Positions 34,495 to 46,049 of a DNA stretch of 64,000 nt are shown here, piece after piece; the first letter of the stretch is position 1, and each line of letters starts with the position of its first letter. The position numbers were made by a program, and so were the translations under genes. Where the stretch lies: the NCBI RefSeq assembly GCF_964656455.1, contig NC_135716.1:105246389-105310388 (forward strand), given 5' to 3'. Source of the DNA: Halichoerus grypus (Eukaryota > Chordata > Mammalia > Carnivora > Phocidae). The notes beneath the pieces were generated by a model. That model saw nothing but the letters and a program-made list of their open reading frames with translations, was not told the origin of the DNA and made no database searches.

Positions 34495-37400
34495 AGAGAA
34501 TCCTAAGGAATCCAGTAACTACTAGAACAAATGAATTAAGGAAGGTTGTAGCTGTGGGATGCCAAGTCAATGTATAAAAATCAATTGCATTTCCAAATAT
34601 AAGCAATGAACAATCTGAAATTGAAATTAAGGAGATAATTCCATTTACAATAGCATCAAAAAGAATAAAGTAGGAATAAATATCAAGAAATGTAAGACTG
34701 GTACATTGACATCTACAAAACATCGTTGAAAGAAACTAAAGATCTGATGAAATGGAAAGACATCTCATATTCAAAACATTTTGGGGCATACATCAAAGGC
34801 ATACAGGAGCCAACTGAAATGGCCCAAATTGAAACAATTTGAGCAACAAATTGTGTTGAGTTAGATTATAACTCAAGTGTAAAGTAAACATTCATGAGTC
34901 CATACTGGTTTAAGTTAATGATTGAATAAATAAGTAAATAAATAGGGAGAATAGACAAATCTCCTGTGCAGAGGAATTTGAAATAATTTACATAGGTATT
35001 CTGCCTTCAAGAGAAGGAGCCTAACTCCCTACTCCCTTAAGTTTGGGCTGTGCATGGTGACTTCCTTCCAAAGCATAAGGTAAAGGAAGGGGGATAAAAT
35101 AATAATTTTACAATGGAGCAACCTGACAATACATTAACCAGGAGGTCAAGGTCAACATCACTAGGAATAAATTATTGAAATTTTGTACCCTTGATATGAT
35201 GCAATGAAAATATTACTTTACCTCTGTGATCTTCCTCCTCCAACCCCACTCTAATCATGAGAGAAACATTAGACAATTTGCAACAGAAGGATATCCTGCA
35301 AAATATCTGACCAGTAATTTTCAAAATTGTCAAGGTTATCAAAAACAAGAAAAATCTAAGAGGAGCAAAGTAGACATGACAATTAAAAGTAATGTTTTCT
35401 GTGTGGGATCCTGGAACAACAACAAAAAAGGACAGGTAAAAACTAAGGAAATTTGAATAAACTATGAGACTTAATAATATAATAATAATGTATCATTATT
35501 GGTTCATTTAATTATAACAAGTGTACCATACTAATAAAGAAATTAGTCATAGGGGAAACTGGGTGCAGGGTATATGGAAACTTTGTATTATCTTCTCAAT
35601 CTTTCTGTTAATCTAAAATTGTTCTTCAAAGTAATGTCTAATGTAGTTAGCTGTGGATACAATGACTCTTGAGAGTCTGTGTCTCCTCCTTTGGGGAGAG
35701 GGTGAAATCTTTGTATAAAAGGTAGCAGCATCTTATTAGATGGAAACAGAGTTGTGTTTTGGTTTCTTGAATGTTCAAATCTATGTGGAAGGATAAATAT
35801 GGAAGCTGAGTAGAAAAATGGGTGGACTGTGCTAGTTTAATGCTTCATCTTTATCATCATCATTTAATGTTTCATCTCCAAATGCATCCTTTGCCCTGTT
35901 TCGTGATCTTAACCCTGTAAACATCTCTCCTTTGTCACTTGATGCAATGTTAGGCTTTGCTGAGAGAAGGTGGTGGAGGGATGCTGCGAGGCAAGAGCCG
36001 CAAGAAGGCACCTCACATCCATTTTCCAGTTTTCCTTTCTATTCACTGAGCACAGGAGTCAGTGGGTTGGTGTGTGGGATAGTACAGTTTCACTTTAGCC
36101 ACCCTGACTGACCAGCTCCAGCTTTGCACTCAGTCCCCTTCTGCTCGCCTGGCAGCCAATTCCACTGCAGTTCCAGCTTCACCCCTAGATAAAAAGCCAG
36201 CTCCAGCCTTCGGTATTTTCTGGCCATGCTGGGCCACTTCTATGCACCAGCCCTGGCCCATGCCTTTTCGCAAGGGACCAGATATCGGCCAGCCAGATTC
36301 TGGCTCATGTTGCCTGAGGCCAGCTGGTATTACACAGTCCCCCCTTGCAGACTACATCTTTTCCTTTCTGAACCATTCATTCATTTATTCATTCATTTAT
36401 TGATCATTTGCTAGGTGCCAGGCAGTTCTAATAAATATTTGTGTACACACAATCAAAACCAAAAATCAGTGCTTTAATCACAAGTTTGGCAGAGCTACAA
36501 AAAATGTGCCATTTTACAAGTCACTTATGCTAAAGTCAGAACCATGAAAGGGAAGGAATGGGAACATTGGACCTGGGACAGGGGTGTTTATGTCAAAGTG
36601 TCTCTGATATTTGAACCTCCACATTTTCCAGATTCCAGGCCAGCAGAGAGAGGAGTTTTCTCATGCTACAGAACAACTGCCCCTTGCAAACAATTGATCT
36701 GAGGTTGATGCTTGGCAGGGTGTTAAGCTTGTCCTCATCAGGATCTGCTTCTTTGACCTCTCATTGCCCCCACACCAGTAACCAAGATAAGGTCTCACCA
36801 TAGTTTCACCAGAGAAATTCAGTTTCTGCCCTGAGAGGAAACAGACTATTCACTGAAGGACTTGCGGGACCTGGGTACTACGCACTGGCATGATCCAGGG
36901 GAAGATGTGTGAAGATGGATTTTGAGAGTGTTGGGTGGAGGACAGTACAAGAAGGTAGAGTAGGAGAGAAGTGGCATGGGTGTATTCTTCAAATCAGGAT
37001 TTAACATCTTGGCAAGAACACTTAGGAATGACATGCTGTATGCATTCTTATTAAGTTTTAATATTAGGCTTCTAACGTCTTTACAAGGATTGGTCAAACA
37101 TTAGACTAGATTTGTATTCTTTGAGAATATGGGAAGGCCTCCATCTAATAGCTTTAGGTCATAATCAGTCATTGCACCACGTAGTTCACACCAAACTGAA
37201 TGAAAGAAAAGATAATATTTCAAGAAGAATAAATATGTCAGCTGTCATGTACAAAGTCATGAACACTATCAAGATACTACAAATCTAGTCCCCAAATATG
37301 AGGTTAATTATGGCATGCACCTTTGGGATGGATGCAAAGAGTTTGAAGTCTCGACCAAATCAATTGGTCCTTAGCAGGAGGATGTAGATGTCTTAGATAT

Positions 37401-37541
37401 GGGATGTCATGTTTGTTTGTTAGGGTTGAAGATGAATATTTCTGTGATGAGGTCGCAATGGCTTCCTATGATCTTTCAATCTTTGTATTAGCAAAATTAC
37501 CATGTCAGTTAATAGAATATAGTCAGGCTATTTTAAATAAC

Positions 37542-37843
37542 TTTATTCTTAAATTTAACACACTCTTATTAGAAATGCTTTGGTATCAGTACAATAAAAA
37601 TATGCTGGTTTTTCCCCCCGCACTGAATTGTGTCAAGTAACTGGAAAAGTTAAGCATTTGTTCTCCCTAGCTTTTTTGGGATTTTTTCACAAATGATGAC
37701 TACTGCTTATTCACATGGCTTAATATGGCTATAATTATAATTTTTGGAGTCTCAGGAAAAAAGAAACAAAATACCCAGAAGAGAAGTTGGCAAATGTTTC
37801 TTAGTTTCTTCTCCAAAGGATGTTTAGGTAGATGATACACCTC
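37542..37843 (-). other. PALMD: PALMD 3' UTR with candidate poly(A) signal
   Basis: Sequence follows the PALMD stop on the - strand down to the first AATAAA (TTTATT on the + strand, 37542-37547). The true end may lie further left; human PALMD has a 3' UTR that I believe is longer, so this boundary is tentative. Confidence 0.35.
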
Positions 37844-37887
37844 TCAGATAACTTTTTTCCCCAGTTTTGCCATTCTCATCCTTAAAG
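37844..37887 (-). CDS. PALMD: PALMD terminal coding exon (44 nt)
   Basis: Read on the - strand, the acceptor is tttttcag. Two bases then complete an Ala codon, followed by LRMRMAKLGKKVI and TGA (37846-37844). This matches the known soluble palmdelphin C-terminus. The exon lies 4.7 kb from its donor at 42607 and is too short to appear as a normal ORF. Confidence 0.93.
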
Positions 37888-40800
37888 CTGAAAATTAAAA
37901 AAAAATAGAGAGTTATAAAAAAAGAGCTTTAGTTTTCACTCTAAATGACCATTTCATAGAATGCAGGAAAGTTTGAAACATACCTCAGATGATTTTATCC
38001 AACAATGTGAGCATTGTTTTAGTAGCACAAAAAGATAGTAGAAATAATAAGCTATGGTTAACTAGGGCTGAAGCAGGTTCAGAACTAGAAGGAACCTATT
38101 TCTATAAAGGTTAGAAAAATTAGTAGGGCAAACATAGCATAAGTTGAGTAAATATAGGATTAGTGTGCAATTTCACTATTAGCCTTAGATAAATTCTATA
38201 CATCAATGACCATGTTTTGTGCCTATTTCTGAGCTATGTATTACTAAAAATAAAAAAGGCATTGACATAAACTTAATTCATGGTTGAGTTATAATTTAAG
38301 TCATCAAACGTGGTTATCCCAGGGGACTCCATCCTTGGATATAGAATGACAAAAACATATTTCTTTGAGTGAAAAAATGTGATCCAGTTATTAAGAGTTG
38401 GAGTAATTATAAAATTATGTCTTTGTCAGGATATGTTATAAGTATACTTTCAAATATATCTTTTGAGCATATTCCACTGCTAATGATAAATATGATGTAG
38501 AAACCATTTTTTAAAATGTAGATTTAGAATTCATAACACTCCTCCAGTGTTCTGGTATCATGCCCTTAATACTTAGGCCTTCAGAGTACAGCTGCCTTGG
38601 TCATGTTCCAAAAGTTGAAAGCTGCTTTCAAGGCACTGATCATTGTATTCATATGTCAATATGGCCCAAGAGCCAGCTATTTAACTGATGGCAAGATTTC
38701 ATTTAATGTAAAAAATAAAAAAAGGGAAGGCTTGTTCTCTCATTTTCCAGCCATATAATTAGTTGTCTATTAACAAATGAAATGACCCCATCTCTAAGGA
38801 GCTCTTTTGCGTAAATATGAGAAGAGATGGGGGAATCCAATACTGTAACGAGACTATGATCATTTTTTTTTTTTTGTTATTCTACTTATGTGAAATGTTT
38901 TATTTAAATGAAGTCAAGGAACGTTCTTTCCTGTGGAATCTTATGGGGAATGGTCATTTCTAATGTCAGGGTCAAGAATATTTCCTTGAGGGATGTCTGG
39001 GTGGCTCAGTCAGTTAAGAATTGCCTTTGGCTCAGGTCATGATCCCAGGGTCCTGGGATCGAGTCCTGCATCGGGCTCCTTGCTCATCGTGGAGCCTGCT
39101 TCTCCCTCTCCCTCTGCCTGCCCCCCCCCCCGCTTGCTCATCTTCTCTCTCTCACTCACTCTCTTTCAAATAAATAAATAAAATATTAAAACAAAAGATT
39201 TATTAAAAAAAAAGAATATTTCCTTGAATTTAGGACCAGCTGAGAGAATTTTCTTTACTCTGTAGCCAGGAGGATGGTCTCTATTGCTGGGGATGTTAGA
39301 TGGTGAAGCCTGAGGAGAGGACTGTAATTCCACAGTAGGAGGTGAAATGAAGGCAGAAGGCAAGGCTTTATATTTTCTACTCTTGGATTTTATAGACCTC
39401 TACCTTGGCCATACCAAAAAAGAGGGTAGGGGAAAAGTCCATTTTAAGGGACTTTTTAAAGGTCTCTTTTTTTTTTTTTTTTTAAGATTTTATTTATTTA
39501 TTTAATTGACAGGGAGAGAGAGAGAGAGAGACAGCATGAGAGGGAACACAAGCAGGGGGAGTGGGAGAGGAAGAAGCAGGCTTCCGGCTGAGCAGAGAGC
39601 CCAATGTGGGGCTCGATCCCGGGACCCTGGGATCATGACCTGAGCTGAAGGCAGTCACTTAACCAACTGAGCCACCCAGGCGCCCCTAAAGGTCTCTTTT
39701 AAGGCAGGGACAAAGTGTTCCTCCTTACAGTTATTCCTCAATTTGAGATTCAGTAAATCAGGCACAGCCTTTGTGCTATGGACAATTCAATGAAGTTCTT
39801 GAAGGACACCCTAGATGTGCACATCCTCAGGAGTGAGGGAATGCAGTAGCTCACTGTCCCATTTCTTAAGGGAAAAAATGAATTCTAGGTTGTTAGAGTC
39901 TGCTATTTTTTTCTTTAGGCCTATGGCAAGTAGATGATGTGAATTTCAAGTAGGCATGTGGGGTCTGAGCATGTTGGCAATAGGAGGGCGTAGCAGGTAA
40001 AATACCTGGGCCATCAGTCTTCTTTTTATTTCTCCTTTCTGCTCTTTTCTGATCTTTATCTCCTCCCCCTACAGCAATTCAGACACATAGTTTTGGCTGG
40101 TTGAACTTGGTGGAAGAGAACTTGCCTCCTTACTCTCAGTATTCCTTGGCTCCTAATGATTGCCACAGGTTGGCAATTTTGACACCAATAGCATGTGAAT
40201 CCCTCGGAGCTGAGGTTCCCTGCCTCTATCATCCTGAAATGCTGCTGACATATCTAAGAGGGGTGAATAGAGCTAGAAGGAATACAAGAGTAGGTTGGTG
40301 AGGACTAACTACAAAAGAAAGCCAGCTGCCTGGTTGGTGGGAATAGTAGTGGAGTTCCAGTAAAAGCTTACTGGGGCCACTCATTGGTGGATGTGCCTGG
40401 CATTGAGTTATACTTTAGAACACGACCCTATTATATTTACATTAGCAGATGGACATAACTTTGCTGAATTTTCTTGTCATGTCTTTACCTATTCAAAGGT
40501 TTTGACTAAGACATCTGGACTTCCAGGCTCCATTTTTCCACCTCTTTCTTCCTCCTTTGTGTTCTTTTTCAAGTTCAAAATTGCTCTTAGATAAGGCTCT
40601 CATAACAACATTTACACTGAGAGACTAATAGTTGTTATTATGCCTACCAAGAATATTTTAGCGGGGGACCTATACCATGAATAAAGGAATTTATTGAAAT
40701 GATGGATTTTCAAGTATCAAAAAGCATTTTTGGGGTGTTGGGGGAAACGCTCAACCTACGTTGTGCTTGTGAAATTGAACTGCACAGGTGGCTATATGTT

Positions 40801-43800
40801 CTATGTATATGGATGCCTCCTGAGGGTGAGGTCGTATGTCAATATGATACGCTTATTTAAAAAACCCGTTAGAAAAATATCAGCTCTGTAATCCATGCAC
40901 TGAATTGGGAAACAGGAATGTAAAACAATATCATGATGGAAGGCAAGGAATTTGGAGCATTCTGTTTATAATATGCTTTGACTGATAGTACGGGACTTTG
41001 TATTGTTACTTTGTCTGGAAAAGGTCTTCCTGTTTTCATTATTTTAGTTCAGTGGCATGATTAGTGTTGTCTGGAAATGTTAGTCACTTCCTGTCTTTTT
41101 CTATGGGGTAAATGTGTTGACATGGGTAAGGGAGAAGGGATAAGGGCATGTGGGGGGAGGCGGCTAACATCCAAGTTAAAAAACGGAAGGCTTTATGATG
41201 GGTAATGTTACTGCTCTTGACCATAATCAGTGTGTTTCTCTTTTCTAGGTCTACTGTGTTGTTGTTTTAAAAACGAATTTAAGATGCAATATTTGATCAG
41301 CAAACAAAATTCATTCTCAAAACGGAAAGGAATGTTTAGTTTTAGCAGGTTTTCATTGTGGGGACACATCACTCAACTCTGATTGAGGAAGATAACTGTA
41401 CACTTACCAAAAGGTTAGAAATTCTTCAGATAATTAAAATTTCAGTGTATCCCTGATTTAACTATTTAAAAGGATGGAAGAAGTCCATTTCATTGTATTA
41501 TTGGCAGCCCCAAATTGGGCTTATGGGTTGCAGAAGAACCCTTCCTGAATTGTGCAAGTACTACCACACTTCTATAGAAGTATCAAGTTCTGTTTGATGA
41601 ATTAGCTGGGACTTAATAGTTATTACTTTTTAACAAGAATCCTTCCATTAGAAACATTTAAAATTTACCTTCACATTCACACACCTAGAACCTATATGTC
41701 TGGGTAATTCGATGTAGGTCTTTAGCTAAGGTTAAGTACAGCTATTATAATTGATTTTGTCAGATTCTTATTTATTTTTTTGTAAGTGAGGAGTAGAATA
41801 CAATATTCAAGTGATAATAAGGAATTTAAGTTGATGAGCTATCACTTTTATAGAAAAAATTTATTTTCCATTTAAAGCTAAAAAAGCTAGATAGCTATAA
41901 AACTATAGAGAATGAGAAATGTAAATATATAGAAAATAGAAAAATAATTGTTAAGTTCAGGAAGACTATGGAAAGGTAGATGTTCTGTTTGACATTCTGA
42001 TGTTCTGTTTGACAGTTGACATTCTGTTTTAAAATGTAGAAAAATTAAGGAAATAAAGTTAAACTATAAAAGTATAGAGAAACAAGATATAGCAAAGTAA
42101 TAAAATATCACACTGAAAATAAAATTTGTTTCTTGTTTTTTCTTGCAAAATTAAGGCAACTTGTTAACTTAGATAAGAAGTTTAAATAACAGAGAAGCAC
42201 AAACAAGTAGCTGGCATCAGTTTCTGGTGGGAAAAGACATGATGTAGATGATCCAACATATTAGTGATCCACATACATTCACAAACAGTACCACACTGTG
42301 ACAGAAGACAAATTTCAAGTTTCTTAGGTCAATCAATGCACTATCCAAATAAGGCAACAATTGTTTTTTCATTTTATCTTTCACTTAATCACTTTAGTGA
42401 TTAATCACTAAGTGACTTAATCACTTTAGTTATGGTGACAATAATTCAGGTCAGCATGAATTAAAAAAACAAAAACAAAAAAACCCTTAGCGTGTATTAG
42501 TCTATGAGGCGGTCAAAAAAGCTGAAAGCAAGAGGGTGTGTTAACAACGCGAAAGGAAGATAGTCACATGATTAAACAGCAGTGGCAAGCCTTGTTTTTC
42601 TCATTACCTGTTAAGGACGGGTCCTCAGTCCCATCACCGGCCATCTGAACGTCAAGCGGAGAATGTTGAACTGGGTTGCCTAAGTTTTCTTCTTGCTCTT
42701 TCCGGGATATGGAATTTTTGTGGGGAGATTTGTGGTTTGTGTTTTCATAGGGATTAACTTCTGATCTCTTTCTAGGAAGCGGTGTTGGTGTGGCAGGCTG
42801 GTAAACCTGACTGTAGGGAGCTACGGGATGGTAGGATGGTTTCTCAGCTTCCCCTTCACCCTCCTCCTCATCATCAATCACAACCAGCTCAGCATGGATG
42901 ATCCCATCATACCCTGTCAGAAGCTTCTTTTCTTCTTCATTGTCTTCTGCCTGCTGATACCCCATGAAGATCATCGTCACAGGTTCTGAATCAGTCATAT
43001 CAGAAGGCAGGGAATGAACGATATTGTATCTAATATCTTCCTCATCCTCCTTACAAGCAGGAGAAGAATCCTGGTGTTTTGACTTCCCAGCTAGTGATTC
43101 ACTGGGACTCAGTCTTGCCTTTGGAGAGGCCACATATTTGTCCTGCATCGCACTGGATTCTTCCCAAGGAGTCATCAGCCTCTTTTGTAGGCTGTGGGGC
43201 ATCTCCTCAGCTTGTTGAGTCATTGATCGGGGTTGAGGTATGGGCCGAATGGGGCTGACATGATTGAAGCTGTTGTCCCTCCCCTCTGAAAGCCCATTGT
43301 CCAGATTGTGTATGGATTCATTTATATCATTACCTAGTCCATTAGCTTTCATCTTTATCCTTTCTTGAAAGTTTGGTCCAGGAGTTACCTTCTCCCTCTG
43401 TGGTGTTGTAGGTCTGCAAAATGGATTGGCATAGACAGGCTCATGATACTCTGTTGGGGATTTAGAGTTTCTCTCGGAGGCTTGTCTCAAAAGTTCCTCC
43501 ACCTCAACTGGGGCCAGGCCATCCGTGCCATTGTACGCCGCACCATGATTAGAGCTTACTGCATATACTGACTTGCGCCCGTCGTCGTAAACTTTTATTC
43601 CTGTACCTTTAAAGTCATCTGAGGGGAGAGGTATTGAAGACAGGACTGTACTTTCTCCAGTTTTCAAGTCTTTTTCAACTTTAATTTCCATGGCATACAA
43701 AGCTGTTGAAAGAGAAATTTGATCTTTGATTTAGTTAACATTTTCTCAAGCAGCCTGCTTTCACAGTGTATTTTTATGCTAAGTATACTCTTTGATATTC

Positions 43801-46049
43801 TTTTCTATGAGATGTTGTTGTCTGTTCTTAAAACTTTTGATTTCATTCCTTAGTTGTGTAATGGCCAACAGGGTAACGACAGAGGTTTTTATGTAAGGAT
43901 GCATGGGATGACTGAAAAATGGGATTGAAAAGCTGGTTGGAGAAGAGAAGCTGATGATTCCAAACAGAAAGGATCTTCACTGGGAAACCACAAAATATTC
44001 TATTTGTAACTAATAAATCTGACAAGACGGATTATACTCTTACATTATGCAATGGGAGGAATCAGAGCTCTTTGTCAGTTAGGAGGAATATGTCGTGCTG
44101 GGCACTGCAGCAGGTAGAAGGCCTAGCACAGTATATTTCATTCAGTTACATCCTTGCTGTGCGGGCCAGCAGCCTGCTGAAATTATAGAGGAGTGTTCGA
44201 AAGTTTCCACAGCAGGGAGCTTGTTTAAATGCTGCTATTGAAGAGGGAGGAGGGAGGCTAGAATCACATGCTTCTCCTTCTGCCTTCTTTTTCTGGTTCT
44301 TTCACTCCAATTTTCAAGTAGGGGGAAAAAATAGAGCAATATCAGCTGAACTGAAAACAATTGAACTGGAGAGCGCTGGGTGGTTGAGCTCTGCTTCCCG
44401 GCCCAGGCAAATTCTTTATGACTGGAGTTTTAAGAGCTAATAGGAATCTGGGCCAAATAACAATGGAGCTTGCTTCTGTTGTGACCTCCCACGTCCTTTT
44501 TTTGGATCCATCTTGGATTCCATACATCCTCCTCAGTAGCCTGGTTGTTCTTTGCCTTCCCTGTCTACCCAACTAAAACTGCAAAAGCCCCACCCCCACC
44601 CCCATCCCCACTCTCCCTGTCCTCCTCCTCTGCTTTAGTCTTTAGTATTTTCACACCCTCATATGATATATTTTATGTATTTACTTAATTTTTGGTCCAT
44701 TTTCTCCTTTAGAATGTCAGCTCCAAGAGGGCAGAGATTATTGCTGTTTTATTCACTCTTGGATTCCTACTGCAAGAACTGAGCTTGCCATGTAGTACGG
44801 GGTCACTAAATACTTGTTGAATTTTTTTTTTTAAGATTTTATTTATTTGACAGAGAGAGGTACAGCGAGAGAGGGAACACAAGCAGGGGGAGTGGGAGAG
44901 GGAGAAGCAGGCTTCCTGCTGAGCAGGGAGCCCGATGCGGGGCTCGATCCCAGGACCCTGGGACCATGACCTGAGCCGAAGGCAGACGCTTAATGACTGA
45001 GCCACCCAGGCACCCTACTTGTTGAATATTTAAATGAATAACGCTCCCTGCTTATAGAGTGTGGCTTCCTTTTCTAGTCTAAACTTCAAAGATTCCCTCT
45101 CTGCCCGCAGGCAAGCCTTCATTTTGTCCGGAGGCTTTGAAGCATAAGTTTTATGAAAATCATTCCCAGATGGGGGTAAATCATGTCTAAACTTCCCCAG
45201 GTGATATTTTTATTTTCATAAAGGATCTTAGTAACCCAAGAGAGTGTCTACTAGGTGGAGTACTTGGGGAGAGAGATTTTTGAGCAGGGGAGCTTTGCTT
45301 TTAAGAGTTTGTCTCTTTCAAGCCTTTACCTTCTTTGTCTCTACCTAGTTTGCATAAGTACTGTAACCCCCTTATTCTTATCAATGCCAGTGACTCAAAT
45401 ACCTCTTGGAACTTTGTAAAATGGACCATTGATTCACCTGAAGCATCGGATATCTTAGCAGGTTGTTAATGTCTGACATTGTAAAATCTGAATTTGAGAA
45501 CCTGCCTTTGGATACAGATTTTTCATATACCTTTTCTGTTTTGTTCATCATCTTCTATTCCTTCATATCTGTCCTTCCTTAATCTGGAAGGCACGTAGGA
45601 TTTTGGAAGGTCAGGGATATTAGCATAGATGTCTTCGATTGACTCTGTAAAATTAATATTAATTCAAAAATACATTTAGGATAATTTATAACAATGGGAA
45701 AATTTTCTGTGGGTTTATTAAAAATATCATAGTTAGACATAGAATAGACTGCTTGAAAGCATACCTTCTGATGTTTCTTCCTTTTCCACTTTCACAGACT
45801 ATAAGAAAAAAGAATTCTCTATGATTAATACAGCTTAAAACATAAATTCTAAATGCGGATATAGTTTAAAGAAGTATATACTATTTGTGGACTCATTCTA
45901 GGAGGAGCTCATAGTTTTACATGTTAATGCTCACCCTTATTATGTCTTCTGTTGTCCTCTCAACTGATTTTAGTTTCTTTAAAATTGCCTCTTCATTAGT
46001 TGAGATTTGCAGCTCAGCCTTTTCAAGATCTTGGATCTCTTTCTCAAGT
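37844..46049 (-). CDS. PALMD: PALMD, palmdelphin (C-terminal 466 residues, five exons)
   Basis: PALMD is the palmdelphin member of the paralemmin family, a mostly cytosolic coiled-coil protein linked to cell shape and, by human genetics, to aortic valve disease. On the - strand the coding sequence joins 46049-45935, 45798-45765, 45644-45531, 43702-42608 and 37887-37844, all with GT-AG introns and continuous frame. Visible residues 1-38 (LEKEIQDLEKAELQIS onward) end the N-terminal coiled coil. About 51-62 is SIEDIYANIPDL. The family's core motif PVTMIFMGYQQAED is at about 328-341, followed by an acidic run at about 364-374. The spliced C-terminus is LRMRMAKLGKKVI. The human protein is 551 residues, so about 84 N-terminal residues are missing here; I could not find their exons up to 64000. 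The gene is transcribed toward FRRS1. Identification is firm from recognisable sequence throughout. Confidence 0.96.
38990..39211 (+). mobile_element. Can-SINE
   Basis: A forward SINE with a diverged start (ggatgtctgggtggctc). The perfect 16-bp duplication aagaatatttccttga is at 38974 and 39212. Confidence 0.95.
39471..39687 (-). mobile_element. Can-SINE
   Basis: A reverse SINE with a perfect 13-bp duplication aaaggtctctttt at 39458 and 39688. Its tRNA-like end reads cacccaggcgcccc. Confidence 0.95.
41771..41865 (-). terminator. Possible poly(A) signals for the read-through PALMD isoform
   Basis: On the - strand AATAAA occurs at 41865-41860 and again at 41776-41771, about 700-790 bases after the CaaX-form stop codon. 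They could end a transcript that keeps the large exon open. The region is AT-rich, so chance hexamers are common. Confidence 0.25.
42384..42430. repeat. Small inverted and direct repeat cluster next to the PALMD donor
   Basis: TTAATCAC and GTGATTAA form a perfect 8-bp inverted repeat with a 4-base loop (42385-42404). Overlapping it is TCACT-A-AGTGA (42405-42415). The 15-mer cttaatcactttagt occurs twice (42384 and 42416). Confidence 0.85.
42564..42607 (-). CDS. PALMD: PALMD read-through tail with CaaX box (alternative C-terminus)
   Basis: If the donor after the large exon is not used, translation continues as GNEKNKACHCCLIM and stops at TGA 42566-42564. The end is CLIM, a CaaX box whose final Met favours farnesylation. 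Two further cysteines just before it could be palmitoylated. Paralemmin-1 ends in the same style and is membrane-anchored, while the usual palmdelphin tail is not. The tail is exactly as long (14 residues) as the spliced one. The sequence is seen directly; its use in mRNA is inference. Confidence 0.6.
42608..43702 (-). CDS. PALMD: PALMD large exon (1095 nt) with the paralemmin motif
   Basis: This exon is open for 364 codons. On the - strand the acceptor is tttcaacag and the donor gtaatg. It starts LYAMEIKVEKDLKTGES and holds VEVEELLRQASERNSK, the proline-rich middle, RYNIVHSLP and the family-defining PVTMIFMGYQQAED (42942-42983). It then runs into an acidic stretch, GEGEAEKPSYHP, and ends EDPSLT plus one base of a split codon. 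The donor lacks the usual G at +5 and the frame stays open across it for 13 further residues, ending in a CaaX box (see the separate entry). Confidence 0.96.
44823..45015 (-). mobile_element. Can-SINE in a PALMD intron
   Basis: A reverse SINE with a perfect 12-bp duplication tacttgttgaat at 44811-44822 and 45016-45027. Confidence 0.95.
45531..45644 (-). CDS. PALMD: PALMD exon, SIEDIYANIPDL segment
   Basis: This exon is 114 nt. On the - strand the acceptor is attttacag and the donor gtatat. It encodes SIEDIYANIPDLPKSYVP, then SRLRKDRYEGIEDDEQ and NRK. Split codons at both ends join cleanly (E before, A after). Confidence 0.95.
45765..45798 (-). CDS. PALMD: PALMD 34-nt microexon
   Basis: This exon has 11 codons plus one base and encodes SVKVEKEETSE. 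On the - strand the acceptor is tcttatag and the donor gtatgc. It keeps frame between IIR and ESIEDIY. At 34 nt it can be missed by gene finders. Confidence 0.93.
45935..46049 (-). CDS. PALMD: PALMD exon, end of coiled coil
   Basis: This exon is 115 nt; its first base completes an Arg codon and 38 codons follow. Read on the - strand, the acceptor is gttgtcag and the donor gtgagc. It encodes LEKEIQDLEKAELQIS, then TNEEAILKKLKSVERTT and EDIIR, with heptad-like leucines and charges of the paralemmin coiled coil. Confidence 0.95.

Larger units (their letters stand above)
32100..35640 (+). mobile_element. Old L1 (ORF1/ORF2 remnants and 3' UTR)
   Basis: A-rich sense sequence contains degraded L1 coding text (for example cattaaacattagtggac and ccatttacaatagcatcaaa), interrupted by two SINEs. 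It is followed by a 3' UTR-like part to about 35640. The reading frames are broken. The exact subfamily is not resolved. Confidence 0.75.
27041..37541. other. Intergenic region between convergent FRRS1 and PALMD
   Basis: The stretch 27041-29150 looks unique. From 29150 to 35640 it is nearly all repeats: L1 fragments, five SINEs and a hAT remnant. The stretch 35640-37541 is mostly unique, including a moderately GC segment near 36000-36380 that I do not recognise and a CATT-rich patch at 36377-36402. No gene signal was found on either strand. Confidence 0.6.
37888..42607 (-). other. PALMD last intron, 4.7 kb
   Basis: The intron contains SINEs at 38990-39211 (+) and 39471-39687 (-). The remainder is unrecognised; 39700-40600 and 38530-38700 may be old retroviral or LTR remnants but nothing diagnostic is seen. 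The part next to the donor (42384-42430) has small inverted and direct repeats. On the unspliced form this intron would be 3' UTR. Confidence 0.55.
43703..45934 (-). other. PALMD introns between 43703 and 45934
   Basis: The longest of these introns (43703-45530) has a C-rich patch (44588-44612) and one antisense SINE (44823-45015). The smaller introns around the microexon are unique AT-rich sequence. Confidence 0.65.

Noticed and set aside
39700..40600. Possible endogenous retrovirus remnant in the PALMD last intron
   Set aside because: The composition differs from its surroundings, but no LTR pair, primer-binding site or retroviral motif could be seen, so no call is made.
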